Below are positions 13,001 to 24,129 of a stretch of 64,000 nucleotides of DNA, in pieces (positions within the stretch are counted from its first letter, which is position 1; the number at the start of each line of letters is the position of its first letter). The notes beneath the pieces are model-generated. The model did no database searches and had not been told where the DNA came from. It saw only the letters and a program-made list of their open reading frames with translations. This stretch comes from Diorhabda sublineata. Its lineage: Eukaryota; Arthropoda; Insecta; Coleoptera; Chrysomelidae. The stretch lies in assembly GCF_026230105.1 (NCBI RefSeq), contig NC_079478.1, positions 13,283,653-13,347,652 on the forward strand, written 5' to 3'. The translations under genes were made by a program, and so were the position numbers.

Positions 13001-16000
13001 TTTGTTACATCCAGAGGAAGTGCAGCAAGCAATTTGGTACCAACCTGTAAAAATAGGAATGCATTCAATTAGTTACCAACAAAATGAAAATAATTTTTGG
13101 TATAAGGAACACACAATTGGAATCTAATTGTCGCTATTTACACCTTGTTGTTTTCGTAAATAGAAGCATATTTTTCTCTTTTTAATTGGGATAAAAATAA
13201 TGATAAAATATGAAATTACGTTCGGTTGTATAAGTTACTTTTGATTCTTTAAACTCAATCAGTTTCGAGTTTTATTTGCATTTTAATGCAGTTAGCATTC
13301 ATATGGTATGAATTCAAATCCGAAGATTGCAACAGGAAAGTAAGTGGAAAGTTCAAGATGAATGCTAAAAGCTGGAAAGCCACTGCAAAAGCATACTTTC
13401 ACTACTCCAAGAGACTCAAAACGCAATGGCTTTAAGGTAAGAGATGAGCACTTCTATTCATTCCACATGTAGGAGTACACAACGTTTTAGCACGTTGGCC
13501 ATTTTAAAAGCATTTTCTCATTTTATTGTATTGACAAAAATGTCCCAATGTTTACTAGAAATAAGGTCTAATTAGCAATGATAAATTAGATAAGAAAAAG
13601 TTCAAGTAGAATTTACCTAAACAAAAATTTGTTGCTTGTTGTATTGGACTCCTGTATTTTAATAAATCATCATATTTTGGAGGTCAGAAACTACATGTTG
13701 ATGACAGAGATTTTCAATAAATTACTCTATATGTATATAAAATAGTATTCAAAGTAGAAGAAACATAATATAAACGTGGTTTGGACAAACTGAATATTGA
13801 TTTTTTTAAAACATTGAAGTTATCTTTTGGTTATACACTACTTATATGAACTAAACGACAGCTCTTGATATTGGCAGTATTATTCATTAGAATTAAGAAG
13901 AATTTTAGACACTTTGGTTTTTATTTCAAGGGGGACACATTTTTATAATACAGGTGTCCGACATAAACCGAATTGTATCAAAGTCTAATAAATAATACCA
14001 AAACCAAATGTATTAATTTCTGTGGACCATTCCATATACTTAAGTTCACAAATAAAATTATCTGTATAAGTAGAAGTGTTCAATATGAATACTATACTAC
14101 ATCAAAGAAATGGATTAAAAATTAAATATGAACAAGACCCTATTTTATTCACATGTTTTTCAGATTCAGACTCAACAAATGAAAAGACTTGTACACTGTG
14201 CTACAACCTTAGCCTTTCCACAACAACCAATATTATTATGACTGTAATAAGACATTTTCAAGTCATGAACAAAGAATAAAAAGCACTGTTGCATTAGAAC
14301 TGAAATGAAACAACGTGATTCAATAATTTTCACTTCCACATCACATTTTTCGAAGTAAATATTTTGAGTATGACAAAACTATAGATAACCCTTCCTCCAA
14401 GTGCAACAGTTCTTAAAAGTATTGCAGAGATGTAACAAATACCAACGCCTCTATGTGTTTACAAATATAAAAGAGTAATACAAATTAGCCATTATATTGA
14501 ATATGCTGCGACGTTATGTTAACCAGAAATGCGGGAATTTTCTTACCAATGCTAAATTAATAGAAATAATATTCTTAGCATTTATTAAAGACATTTTCTA
14601 ATTTATCATCAAGTTTATCAAAGCTCTTTTAAACAATATATAATCAGCCCAGCTCAACAGTATTCCATTTTCTAAAGCCCACTTCACATCATTTAAAAAA
14701 ATAAATATGAATACGTTTTAATTAATGTTGATAATAAAAAAATTAACTTGCAAAAATGGAATTATTACACTGGTAGATAACCTTGATAAAAATCAAGGTC
14801 TTGGTTTGAACCTTAACTAAGCTGGAAATAAAAACAAATGTTTACATAGTTCTAATGTTGTTAGATCATAATAGTTATCTGTTAAACCAGTTTTATATTA
14901 TGAATGTAAAAACAGATAAATGTTTGCAAAATGGACAAAAAGTTTCAACAAACTTTTTATGCATAGGAAGAATTAGCTGTTATAGTCTACTTTTTACCAT
15001 AATAAAACTACACTTTCTCAGAAAGGAGAATTAATATTCCCAATGAGTTCAATTGTTTATCTGCAAAACTTAATAATTGGGTTTTACAAAAATAAATTAG
15101 AGTATGACCAGAGTCAAATAATCAACAATATACCTACTTAAGAAAAACCTATGTAGAAATTCTATAATAGTTTTAGAAGATTCTAAATAAAACAATGGTA
15201 ATCACAAGCTGTTGGGAAACTTCCTCCAAAAAAAACTAGTATTTCTGAAATTTTTGCTGAGAATCATAATAAGATTGCATTTTCTCAAAAAGGAAAATTA
15301 GTATTTCCAATGAATTCAGCAAAACTTGACAATTGGGTGTTACAAAAATAGTTTGAAGTTAGAATATAATCAGTGTCAAACAATTAATATACCTACTTGC
15401 ATTCAATGATAAACACAAAACTATAAGCCCAGTAGATGTGTATGGAAAAGGAACTAGAAAAGAATTGAAAAACTGTAATTAGAAGCATACACATAGCTTA
15501 TTTCAAAAAATAACCTTAGATAAAATAACATCTGGAATAAAATTTTTCTATTATGGGAAAAATAAAATAATTTGCAGGCAAAATCGTTCTTTGCGGGCAG
15601 TGAATTGATTCAAAAGGAGAAATAGAAACATATCTATTACATGGATGTATCACTTACACACCACTAGGAAAAAGGACTTTAACGCAAATATGAAATAATA
15701 CAAGTAATTACTCACATTAGTAGCAAAAGTAAAATTATCAAAGATAAAAAGTGGACTTTGAATTTGAGAAATATTTTCTGCAAATAATACTATAATAAAT
15801 TTATTTCAATGTAAATCTCTTTTAATGAATTTGAACAAAAGCAGTATCAATCCATCTACAGTACTATATTACTGAAAAAAATCATTTATATCCTCGCTAA
15901 ATAAAAAAGGTATTTCAACTGAAATTCTGGAAAAGTAGCTGCAAGAGATTATAGAGTTAAAAAAATTAATTTCTTCAAAACTAAATCAAACATTATGAAA

Positions 16001-18035
16001 TAAATAATGCCATTGAACGAGCTTCATAGGAATGCATAACATTTTTGAAATAGAAAACATAGAAAATGTCCTTTAAGCAAGAATAAACAGAGGATTGTGA
16101 ATTAATTATTGATTGGATCAAACACGTGAATTAATATTTAAAAAAATATTCAAAGCTAAATGCCAATAACTTTTGAGACTAGACATATAATTATGGAAAT
16201 TAAAAAAATTAAACTGTTGTTTTTTCTGCTGTATATAATCATTTTTTTAAATATTAATATTCATTAAAATTTATCTACATTCACATTGTGCTTAGTTATT
16301 CAAGATTTTATATACTTGCATATATAATTAATAACTCGATTTTCTGTCCACATTTTTTGAGTAAAGCCTTGTGACTATGATATAATATTGCTACCTAGAG
16401 ACTTTTCAAGTAGGAAATATAGTATATAGGAGTAGGCTTTTGCAAGCAAAATTCGTTTCCATAGCTAAAAATATAGCTTATATTTTGAACTATTGGCTGT
16501 TAGTGGGAAATAAAAAAAGAAATATTTATAGATATTTTTAAAGCATGTCCCAGAACGTTTTCTGGATTTTCAAGTTTTTTATTCATAGAAGATTGGTTTG
16601 TTACAAATTAGATTACAAAAGAAAGTTTTTATTTTCAAGTCAAAATTTCCCAATATTTACTACAAGCAAAAAGGTCTATTTGACAACACTAAATGTGATA
16701 AAAAAAGAATAAAACTATTTTTTTTTTCAAGTAAACAAAAATTTATTGCATGTTGTATCATAATCATGCAATATTTTAATGAATTATATTGAAATGAATC
16801 ATCATATTTCGGAGTCTAGAATCTACAGTGTAAGGACTGAATATTTTCTATAAATCAGTCTGAATGTATTTAAAACATCAACAGTTCAAACTTCTAATAT
16901 TCTAATTCTAGTATTACTATAGTAATTATCATGAACATTCATCAAATCATGGTTTAGTCCAGTATGGGTCACGACCCAATACTGGGTGTTAAAAATATTC
17001 AGCTGGGTTGTGGCAAAAATTGTAAAAACAAAAATTTTATCAACATTTTCCTCTAAATTTTTTTTGTAATTTAATTGTTTTTCCCCCTTTTTATGCTACT
17101 ATACAGGTGAACCCAGTGTTTACAGGTGATCTGTTGATTCCACTGCTTTTAAAAAGTCTAGAATGTGGGATAGCTGCAGTTGTCAGAGATCTTCATCTTT
17201 TATTTCATACTCTACCAGGTGTAGTGCTCTACAGTTTTACACAGGAAATTTTAAAGGTTTTGAAACATTACATCAATTTATTGAAACCCAATCAAACTAC
17301 GATGAAGAAGATTTACATCTTGAAACATTATCAGTTTCAAATTTTGGAGCTAATAAATAGTTTGAAATACTACTTTCCAAATAATGCTTTGAATAATATA
17401 TGGATAAAAGATCCTTCAACTGTCGATATTGAAAAGGAAGAAACACTTCATCTTGATAAACAATAAATTGACAATTTAATTAATTACTAATCAATTTCCT
17501 TAATTACTAATCAATTTCCGGTTACTCCATCAATAGGAATATTGAAGAATTATAAAATTAGTATTTTAAATTACTATTAGGTACAACATTAAATGTTGTA
17601 TTAATAACTTGTAGTGATTTCATATTTCGAATAAAAAAACAATATCAACCATAAAATATTGAAGTCTTAATATTTACCAATGTGCTATGACAGCAAGTTG
17701 GGCAAATTATTGAAGCATTTATGGAGCTGGCGTCTCCACCGTCGGTTACAAGCTTTTTGTCAAGACACTCCTCACAAAACACATGTAAACAATGCAGCAT
17801 TCGAGGGACTACCAAAAGACCTCTAAAAATGGGGTTAAGTTTTATCCTTGATAAAAACATCAATAAATCGTACTCACCCACACATGCCACAATTATCTGG
17901 ATCAGCAAGTAACGAATCTTCTATCGGCTTTTTGCAGTTTCCATCTGACATTGCTTCGGATAGATCTTCGAATTCTTCAGTTTTTACGACGTACTCTTTC
18001 GATTGTAAAAAGTCTTCCTTTATATTTGTACCCAT
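6932..18035 (-). CDS. wech: TRIM-NHL protein (RING, two B-boxes, coiled coil, NHL), wech/mei-P26 type; 7 coding exons, 879 aa
   Basis: Exons on the minus strand: 18035-17878, 17822-17678, 13044-11751, 10149-9803, 9742-9385, 8402-8170 and 7036-6932. Each intron is GT-AG and the phases (2,0,1,0,1,0) join one 880-codon frame. Domains: RING C3HC4 at residues 49-96 (C49,C52,C64,H66,C69,C72,C93,C96); B-box 1 about 130-167; B-box 2 about 190-221 (C190,H193,C202,C205,C210,C213,H218,H221); coiled coil about 231-335; Ser/Pro/Asn-rich linker about 395-605; NHL propeller about 610-879. The start ATG at 18035 has a good context (CAACAATGG) and an in-frame stop lies upstream. Proteins of this family bind mRNA through the NHL domain and repress it in the cytoplasm, and many RINGs act as ubiquitin ligases. 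The NHL sequence does not look like Brat. Wech/dappled is my best match from memory (similar length, same C-terminal exon). Drosophila Mei-P26 has a RING and is the main alternative. Family certain, orthologue about 60%. Confidence 0.93.
7590..8015 (+). pseudogene. Shorter, rearranged copy of the same non-LTR retrotransposon
   Basis: It shares long nucleotide matches with 20740-21520, for example CTGTCATCCTCACTTATAGAC, TCAGAAAGGTTTGAGGTCAA, GACGCCCAGAACGTCAATT and CAGAAGTTCAAGATCAATAG. Conceptual translation includes ERFEVNAGVRQGCILYPTLS (about 7690). The middle is deleted, so the palm block is joined directly to the C-terminal WNQLPS block. It lies in the last intron of the TRIM-NHL gene (7037-8169). 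Confidence 0.7.
8170..8402 (-). CDS. wech: TRIM-NHL gene coding exon 6: NHL repeats 4-6
   Basis: Residues 768-845. Acceptor TTTTTGTAG|GA and donor AAA|GTAAGT, phase 0. It carries FYVCDFKGHNVVVF and FPNGIDISDAGDILIGDSHG, two regular NHL blades. Confidence 0.95.
9385..9742 (-). CDS. wech: TRIM-NHL gene coding exon 5: NHL repeats 2-4
   Basis: Residues 649-768, from VFEKTGTFKFQFG to RWFDCSDYMREPSDIAIHG. Acceptor TCTATTTAG and donor CATG|GTACGT, phase 1. The divergent blades YIDIVAGLAVTAHSEIVAVD and YMREPSDIAIHG separate this protein from Brat. Confidence 0.95.
9803..10149 (-). CDS. wech: TRIM-NHL gene coding exon 4: linker and first NHL repeat
   Basis: Residues 533-648. Acceptor TTTGTGCAG|AT and donor CAA|GTATGT. 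The first half is Ser/Thr/Pro-rich linker; the second half holds CKFGQLG...FNSPHGFCLG and IIVADTNNHRIQ, the hallmark first blade of TRIM-NHL proteins. Confidence 0.95.
10570..11110 (+). pseudogene. Non-LTR retrotransposon ORF2 C-terminal fragment
   Basis: The plus strand reads NLQQEVKTQVNKTLRISGYL, then KVLIYKTIVGPILTYAGETR (about 10715-10775), then IRNEALREELKIQDIVRSTK and RQRY...NYVDRIMEER. This is the post-palm region of RTE/R-type reverse transcriptase proteins, broken by stops and small indels. It is in intron 3 of the TRIM-NHL gene. Confidence 0.65.
11751..13044 (-). CDS. wech: TRIM-NHL gene coding exon 3: B-boxes, coiled coil and low-complexity linker
   Basis: The largest exon (1294 nt, residues 102-532). 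It opens with VGTKLLAALPLD after a TTTTTACAG acceptor and carries both B-box zinc fingers. A heptad-like Glu/Lys/Leu-rich coiled-coil stretch follows, then a Ser/Pro/Asn-rich, probably disordered linker. The donor is GCAG|GTAAGA, phase 1. Confidence 0.96.
13510..16870. repeat. Dispersed direct repeat pair (13510-13740 and 16620-16870)
   Basis: Both contain CCCAATRTTTACTA, AAGGTCTA, ACAAAAATTTRTTGC, TGTTGTAT, ATTTTAATRAAT and ATCATCATATTT in order. A weaker third match lies at about 20180-20260. It looks like an old, non-coding interspersed family, with two copies in the same intron. Confidence 0.6.
14990..15410. repeat. Diverged tandem duplication, about 140-bp unit, offset about 270 bp
   Basis: 15007-15145 (TTTCTCAGAAAGGAGAATTA, CCCAATGAGTTC, AATTGGGTTTTACAAAAATA, ATATACCTACTT) and 15280-15400 (TTTCTCAAAAAGGAAAATTA, TCCAATGAATTC, AATTGGGTGTTACAAAAATA, ATATACCTACTT) align in order. 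It lies in the TRIM-NHL gene intron 2. Confidence 0.75.
17107..17466 (+). CDS. Unrecognised coding-looking terminal exon, antisense within the TRIM-NHL gene intron 2
   Basis: A 119-codon open frame starts exactly after a textbook acceptor (TTGTTTTTCCCCCTTTTTATG...TATACAG, AG at 17105-17106) and ends at TAA 17464-17466. The peptide has normal protein composition: NPVFTGDLLIPLLLKSLECG, then a helical Leu-rich segment, then LKYYFPNNALNNIWIKDPST. The stop codon overlaps an AATAAA. This looks like the last exon of a plus-strand gene or a recent processed or partial copy. I do not recognise the family and found no upstream exons between 13.0 and 17.1 kb. Confidence 0.45.
   Translation: MNPVFTGDLLIPLLLKSLECGIAAVVRDLHLLFHTLPGVVLYSFTQEILKVLKHYINLLKPNQTTMKKIYILKHYQFQILELINSLKYYFPNNALNNIWIKDPSTVDIEKEETLHLDKQ
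17480..17519. repeat. Two 20-bp tandem units just after the orphan exon
   Basis: TTAATTACTAATCAATTTCC occurs twice back to back, 14 bp after the stop of the 17107-17466 frame. Confidence 0.9.
17678..17822 (-). CDS. wech: TRIM-NHL gene coding exon 2: rest of the RING finger
   Basis: Encodes residues 53-101 with the remaining RING ligands: C-x-H-x2-C-x2-C (64-72), then C-x2-C (93-96). Acceptor TTTTTAG and donor TTG|GTAAAT, phase 0. It is followed by a 4.6-kb intron. Confidence 0.93.
17878..18035 (-). CDS. wech: TRIM-NHL gene coding exon 1: N-terminus and first RING cysteine pair
   Basis: Encodes residues 1-53: an acidic N-terminus ending in the motif CGMC, the first Zn-binding pair of the RING. 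The donor is GG|GTGAGT at 17877, leaving phase 2. The RING is therefore split between exons 1 and 2 by a 55-bp intron (17823-17877). Confidence 0.9.
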
Positions 18036-18354
18036 TGTTGCAAACAGGTATTGTGTAGTAACCACAATACTCAAAGTTTCTTGTAATACTAGGCCTGTTT
18101 GTCACGAAATTTCAATCCCGTGTATAGTTTATCTAAAAAACATTTTCACTCATCACCCTATCTTCAACAAATAACGAGCTTTAAAAGAATTCTATCTTGA
18201 TTCTAAAACGTGCTCTTAAATCAGATAAAAACGATATTATTACATTATTATGAACGCGTAATAAGGATATGACATAATAAACACACAATTAAATAGTCAA
18301 ATACGTACAACATTATTTATTTTCGATAAAAACTTACCAATGCCATTACGAACA

Positions 18355-18475
18355 AATATTTAGCAAATGGCGCGTCTTGCGTCTAAGCGCAAGGGCAATG
18401 GGTTATTGAGCATTTGAGGGTGGGGGAATGCCAAGCATCAGCAAAACCCGGGAAAATTAATTCGTACTAGCTGAT
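18355..18475 (-). promoter_or_regulatory. Candidate promoter/5' UTR region of the TRIM-NHL gene
   Basis: A local GC- and CpG-enriched patch about 320-440 bp upstream of the start codon in otherwise AT-rich DNA. No TATA box or initiator can be assigned; this is positional inference. Confidence 0.3.
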
Positions 18476-19304
18476 GTTCCGTTAACCAGTGAATGCACTG
18501 GGGATTTAAATCAATTCAAACGAATCCTAACCACAAAGTGAATTTGAGTTTTATAAATGGAAGAGTATGATTTCATAAAAATTCTTATTGTTGTTTCCTT
18601 TTTCTCGAGTAAAATAATGTACATTTGTACTTTCTAATACTTGCATTTAATGATCAACGAAGCTTATTAAAATACAAACTACGCTTTTAGTTCCTACAAT
18701 TACATGTACCTCAAAGGTAAGTAAGTTAATAATAAATATATAAGTATCTATCATTTTACAAGTATATTGTGTGAATTATTTATACACAATAAACTTAACA
18801 ATGTAATTTTCTTACCTCAAAAATCTTCTGAAAAGATTAATAACAGGAAAATGTCGATAATCAAACAGAATTTATTGACAATAATATCACTGCCAACTGC
18901 AATTATTTAAGTACAGTTGTTTTATAAACATTGTTGATGTAACCAATTATCAACAGACACTTATTTTCTTTCTAATGATTTTGGTTTTTTTGCAAATTTT
19001 CAAAAAATTGCTTGGGCAGAAAATGGTATATCTGTTGAAATGCAAGAAAAACGTGGAAGTTCTAATTTCCTCAAAGTTTTGCCGGCCAACCAAAGCATTG
19101 TATAAAAGGAGATAGGTAGATCTATATAAAAATAAATAGTGAAAAAAAAAGAAATAGTTTGATTACTTACAACCTCACAAACCTAATACTTAATATAGAC
19201 ACACTCTATTTACATATAGATGGTCTATATCAGAAATATTCGTCCCTAAAATTAAGAAAATTTACAAAATTTTCCATTTTTTGATGATAAAATTAGATTA
19301 TAAG

Positions 19305-19309
<5 letters not shown>

Positions 19310-19397
<88 letters not shown>
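19310..19397. repeat. (TA)n microsatellite, about 44 units
   Basis: An uninterrupted TA run in the intergenic region; the longest simple repeat in the window. Confidence 0.95.
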
Positions 19398-19400
<3 letters not shown>

Positions 19401-20719
19401 AAGCATTCCTCCAATTTTTATGCCTTAAAAAGATCAATATTTAATTTCATTATGTAACCAAGCAATAAAATCCATATCAATGAATTGCTTGCAGTGGGAT
19501 GATAATACAAGATCATGAAATGAACTTTGCTTAGATATTATTGAAGCAAAATAAACTTGCAACTACAGATTAAAGTTTACTATCTGGCAAACCTATATGC
19601 TTAACCTTAGATTGGTTTAATATTTATCGGCAGGAAATAGTTTGTTTCCAGCAGTCAGTAAAAAAATCTTAAAAAGAAACCCATGTAGTTATTCTTACTA
19701 TTAAGCAATGCCATTAAGTCTTTAAGAAACATTCTGTTCGTTACTATAGGTATATCAATTATTGAAGCAATATAAGTATTGAAACTCTTCATATATTAAT
19801 CACTCATAAAGTTGTTCAATTCGATAAATTTAAAATGTACAATAATCATTGTTTGTGAAATTCTTTTGACATTGGTTATCAAAAAACTCTAAAAATGCTT
19901 GGTAGATGATAGGTTCTTGATTCTTTTTCTTGGTACAACTAACTTACCTTACATTTTAACTCCAATATTTTCTAAGAAACTTACAATGAATTACGCTAAA
20001 ATTGAAGTTATGTTAGAATGAAAATTTATTATTGATAGTATCCTAGGCAAGACCCACATCAGTACCACTCTAGTGGTCATATATCATTAGTAGTAAGCTT
20101 ATTAACTTTACGCCTTTTGCATTAAAGACAATATCTTACTATGATTTTTTTTTAATTTAATCTTGAAATATTATTTATCAATAATTCTTTATAGTTGCAC
20201 TAAATGTAATAAAAAAATATTTCTATTTGAGTAAACTATGCTTCTTTTTCCTTATAGGTATTATGTTCATTTTCTGTTTTAAAGCAACATAGTTTGTGAC
20301 AATGGCTCCAACGACCATTAAATAAGTATTTTCTTAAAATTTATGAAATTACCATCATAACGATGTTCATTCTACGGGCGCATGGAGTAATCTTGAAACT
20401 TTTGTGTGGGAGGGATTTTTCAATGCTTACCATTTTTCATAATTCAATTTTCTTAAAATGCACTAGAATTTTCCTAATTGTTTGATTATTATTAGTATTA
20501 TCTCTTCAATACCAATACAGTATTCGAAAATATTTTCAGAACAAAAAATCTCTAGTTTTGATTACTGGACATTTGGGAATTTCTCAAAAATCCATTTGTC
20601 TCTGTTATCCTCAGAAAATATTTCCTTGGTTATTATCAAAATTAGAGTAATATAATAACCATTAAGCTTAAGGTACTTAGAAATTGATCCACCAAAACCA
20701 AACTCAAGCTTAAAACAAA

Positions 20720-21570
20720 TATTTTCAACCTTCTAGATAAATTAAGATTGTCATCCTCACTTATCGACTGGCTTAGTAGCTTCCTCAAATCCGATCCATA
20801 CAGGTCGCTATCGATGATCACGGCTTAGAAAGGTGAAAGGTCAACGCTGGTATCCTTCAGAGATGCATTTCGTCACCCACCCTGGTGTCGTCGTTCTAAT
20901 CAGCCGCAATATTAAAATCAACTAGGGCAGCAATAGATCACCATCATTAAAACATTCTGGAGTGGGTTGGAAGCAATCTAATTGAGTTTACTGCAGCAAA
21001 GACCTGCTATTTTTTCAAAGAAGGGTGCCATTGCGGTTCAGGATTTGGTTGTTCTGGTTGGAAGCAATATGTTCTAGCATAGTCACATGACCGAATTAGC
21101 GCTAAGGCAGTTTCAAAAAATAGCTTCTAATCCTAAAGAAGGTCCAAACTCGCACATTTGAAGCTCAGCTTCCAAGCATACCCTTAGAATGCTTAACTCA
21201 GTACAGAAGAGAGCAATTCGACCTATAGGCGATCCAGAGTTGACCAGAAACTTGACAGCTTAGAGCATAAAAGAAAGGGCGCTGACCTGACTCAGTTCTA
21301 CCGATACTCTTCGGAGCTATCAAACATAATCACACCTGGAGCAGTTTTTACAAGATCTACTAGACAGGCAGACATGGCTCATGAACGCCTGTAGACGCCC
21401 AGAACGTCAATTTATCGACTCTTTTTGGAAAAGTGCAAGCCTGTGGAATCGGCTACCAAGGCACGTTTTTCCCGAGCATTACAATCTACAGAAGTTCAAG
21501 ATCAATGTTCACAACAGGCACCACTTGAACTACTCTTGTGGTGTAATAGAGTTTACCCTCTTGTGTTTGC
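20720..21570 (+). pseudogene. Decayed non-LTR retrotransposon reverse transcriptase fragment (Jockey/CR1-like)
   Basis: Fragments in order: VILTYRLA-type thumb sequence, GERSTLVSFRDAFRHPPWCR (about 20840), LVEFTAAKTC-like block (20985), SHDRISAKAV, MLNSVQKRAIRPIGDPELTR (about 21190-21250), KERALTQFYRYSSELSNIIT, RQFIDSFWKSASLWNRLPRH (21408-21467) and VFPEHYNLQKFKINVH. These follow the palm-to-C-terminus order of Jockey/CR1-type ORF2. It has many stops and at least one internal deletion. It is the intergenic neighbour between the two host genes. Confidence 0.72.
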
Positions 21571-23004
21571 TTTTTATATAAAAAAAATCCAAAACTTCAA
21601 TAATAGCCTGTACTGTAGATATTTGTTTTATCTCCCTTATTTGGTTTGTAAAAAAACGTACATAATACCCTTATTTTTGACATTCTATCAGCTCTAGAAA
21701 TAAATATACGTAATTCAGGATTACCTTCAAACAAAAATAAAAATTAAGAAATAAAGCAATAATCGATTTATTGAAAATTTTATTTGTTTTTTTAATTATT
21801 CCTATCAGATATAAAAAACAAACATTGCTTTCTATCTCTTTCTCCCTAAAATAATACAGAGCAATAGTTTATTGTGACACAGGATATCTGGGTCCATTTA
21901 ATGGACATCGCATTCAAATATTATTAAAAATACAATGTAGTACAACTAAGAGTAATCACTAACATTATTGTTTACATTCGATAAAACTATCCATGGAGTT
22001 GAAAATACAGTCAACATTTATACAGGAGGAAAAAAACTATATAGAAACAGGCATAAAATTGAAGTGAACCATCTGGAAATTTGTAAGATATTTAAAATAA
22101 ACCATTTTTATTAAAAAAATAATCACAGTTTCTTGTTGTACTTCTAGATATGAAAATGGCTTATTAAAAATCGAGAAATCATTTCCTTTTTGGTTTAGTA
22201 CACTGTTTTGATAACGAGGGGACCATATATTGAATATTAATTAAAAAACTTGAAACATCTTTTCAAAATTATTGGTATCAAATATATCAGAACCTTCATC
22301 CAGAATTAATTAATTGCTATCATAATTGCACAATTTATTCAATTTTTTTACCTCAACATATGTAAATGATGAAATAAGTCTTGAGATAATGTTTCTCCAA
22401 CTCAACTAATTTGTATCTCTTTCGAAGTTAATTTCAATATATGGACGGTTTTTATCCAAGTGACATTTTTAGTGAAAATTTCGCTACTACATGTGCTATT
22501 GAAGCGTGAGTTCTCAAATGTCAATGTTTGTGTGCGGGTTATTTACGTTTGTTATAATTAAAACTATTTAATCAATATTTTGCATAACCAGGGATTTCTT
22601 TTGAAAATTTTGTTCTCCATTTCAGGAACTAAACAATACTGAGGTAAACTGGGTATTCGTATAGAACAGTTTCAACATATTGAATGCAAACTTTGTTTTC
22701 ACGCCAATTATTTAGGACTTTACTCGATAATGGTGTCAAGTGGTGAGAATAGAAACAATAGCCCTCATTGAATTTATTTGTGATAGCAAAGCTTGATGAA
22801 AATTATAAACATATTTATTTGTATAATTCTATCTTCAATTAAAAATACAAATTTTGAAAAATATCGTTTGGTCGGTCTTCTAAATACAAAATCAATGTTA
22901 TATAATTTTTTTGTGTAATTACGAACTAAACTATCGAAATTTTATACATTATATTCAAAGTCAAATTTTGTGTTGAGATGTGTTATTCAAATATATGGTC
23001 CACA

Positions 23005-23052
23005 GGTTTTTATCAAATGAAAATAAATGGTTTTTATCAAATGAAAATAAAC
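23005..23052. repeat. Two 24-bp tandem units
   Basis: GGTTTTTATCAAATGAAAAT (followed by AAAT) is repeated exactly once more, at 23005 and 23029. Confidence 0.9.
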
Positions 23053-24018
23053 GTTACTCAGTACTGTACAAGGAATATTCATTTTCAACATATAAATAAA
23101 TAAATGAAGGTGATAATGGCAAACATTCAGATTTTTCAAAATTACCATCTTCAACAACTTTGGTATGAATATTCGTTATGAACAAAAATAAGCCTGCTCT
23201 GCTTATACAATAGGGGGAACAATTTTTTCTTTTTTTTTAATGGGGAGTACATTACACTAAAAGTGATACAACTTAAAAGAAACAGTTTTTTATATAAATA
23301 AATAACTGGCAAATACAGATACTACAAATTATAAAAATATGGAGTTGCAAATGACTTATTTAATCCACAAGCTTTCGTCAATGGAGTAAAATCTTACGAG
23401 CCAAAGCTTCTTATGTTTTTCTTTTCAATTATATAAGTTAATAAACCAGCAAAAAACCTCCGCAGACAATAAATGTAAGCGTTTTTCGTTATTAACCCAT
23501 ATTTTTGGAAAATATTTCGAGTTACAAAAAAATGTTTGTTCTGACACCGCCTCAACAACACATCAAGAAGATAAGGCTGAAAACTTTCAAGTATAAATCA
23601 ATGTTCATTTACAATCCAAATCAAAAGTTTTGCAATAATAGAGCAAACTGAAGAGCTGAAGAGAGAGGTCCCTAGCATTGTCTCGCTACGTCCTTTGCAC
23701 TATCCTGTATGACAGTGCCGAGGAAGAATTCAAGTTGAATCATAAAAAAATTACACTACACACGTTCTTTTACAACTTGATTAAAAAATAAAAATAAATG
23801 TATCGATGTGTCAAGTTATAAAAATTAAAGTTAAATGAAAGGCGGTCGGTCACTCACACACTGTCAATATTCTTTTGTAAGTACACACATTTTTGTTTAG
23901 TTTGGGTAAAAAATAAGAAAAAATGAGAACCTTGATTAATACACTTGCTAACATGTATATTTACAATAGAGGAATGAGAAGGCGACTTAAAACGACAAGA
24001 GAGATTATCTTACACTGT

Positions 24019-24129
24019 TTACTCATCATCTTCTTCATCGACCTCTTCTTCATCTTCTTCTGCTTCTTCTACTTCAGGTACAGTTTGTTTCATGGCGGGA
24101 TTATTTTTCATTTTGTATGCAGTCATCTC
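24019..24129 (-). CDS. Dsp1: Dsp1 coding exon 5: C-terminal acidic tail
   Basis: Residues 321-356 plus TAA (24021-24019). It opens EMTAYKMKNN and ends in an almost pure Glu/Asp tail, as in HMGB proteins. It is separated from exon 4 by a 94-bp intron. I could not fix the 3' UTR end: several AATAAA hexamers occur on this strand below 23 kb, with none decisive. Confidence 0.95.
   Translation of the reverse strand, partial: EMTAYKMKNNPAMKQTVPEVEEAEEDEEEVDEEDDE

Larger units (their letters stand above)
18036..24018. other. Intergenic region between Dsp1 (right) and the TRIM-NHL gene (left)
   Basis: It contains the upstream region of the TRIM-NHL gene, with a GC-richer patch at 18360-18470 (GGCGCGTCTTGCGTC..., GGGTGGGGGAATGCC) that may be its promoter or first non-coding exon. 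It also holds the TA array at 19310, the dead non-LTR element at 20720-21570, the 24-bp tandem at 23005 and presumably the Dsp1 3' UTR near 24 kb. No other gene is seen. Confidence 0.55.

Noticed and set aside
16950..17020. hAT-like subterminal sequence (GGGTCACGACCCA...GGGTTGTGG)
   Set aside because: Resembles the GGGTCGCGACCC region of some hAT ends, but no terminal repeat or target duplication could be paired with it.
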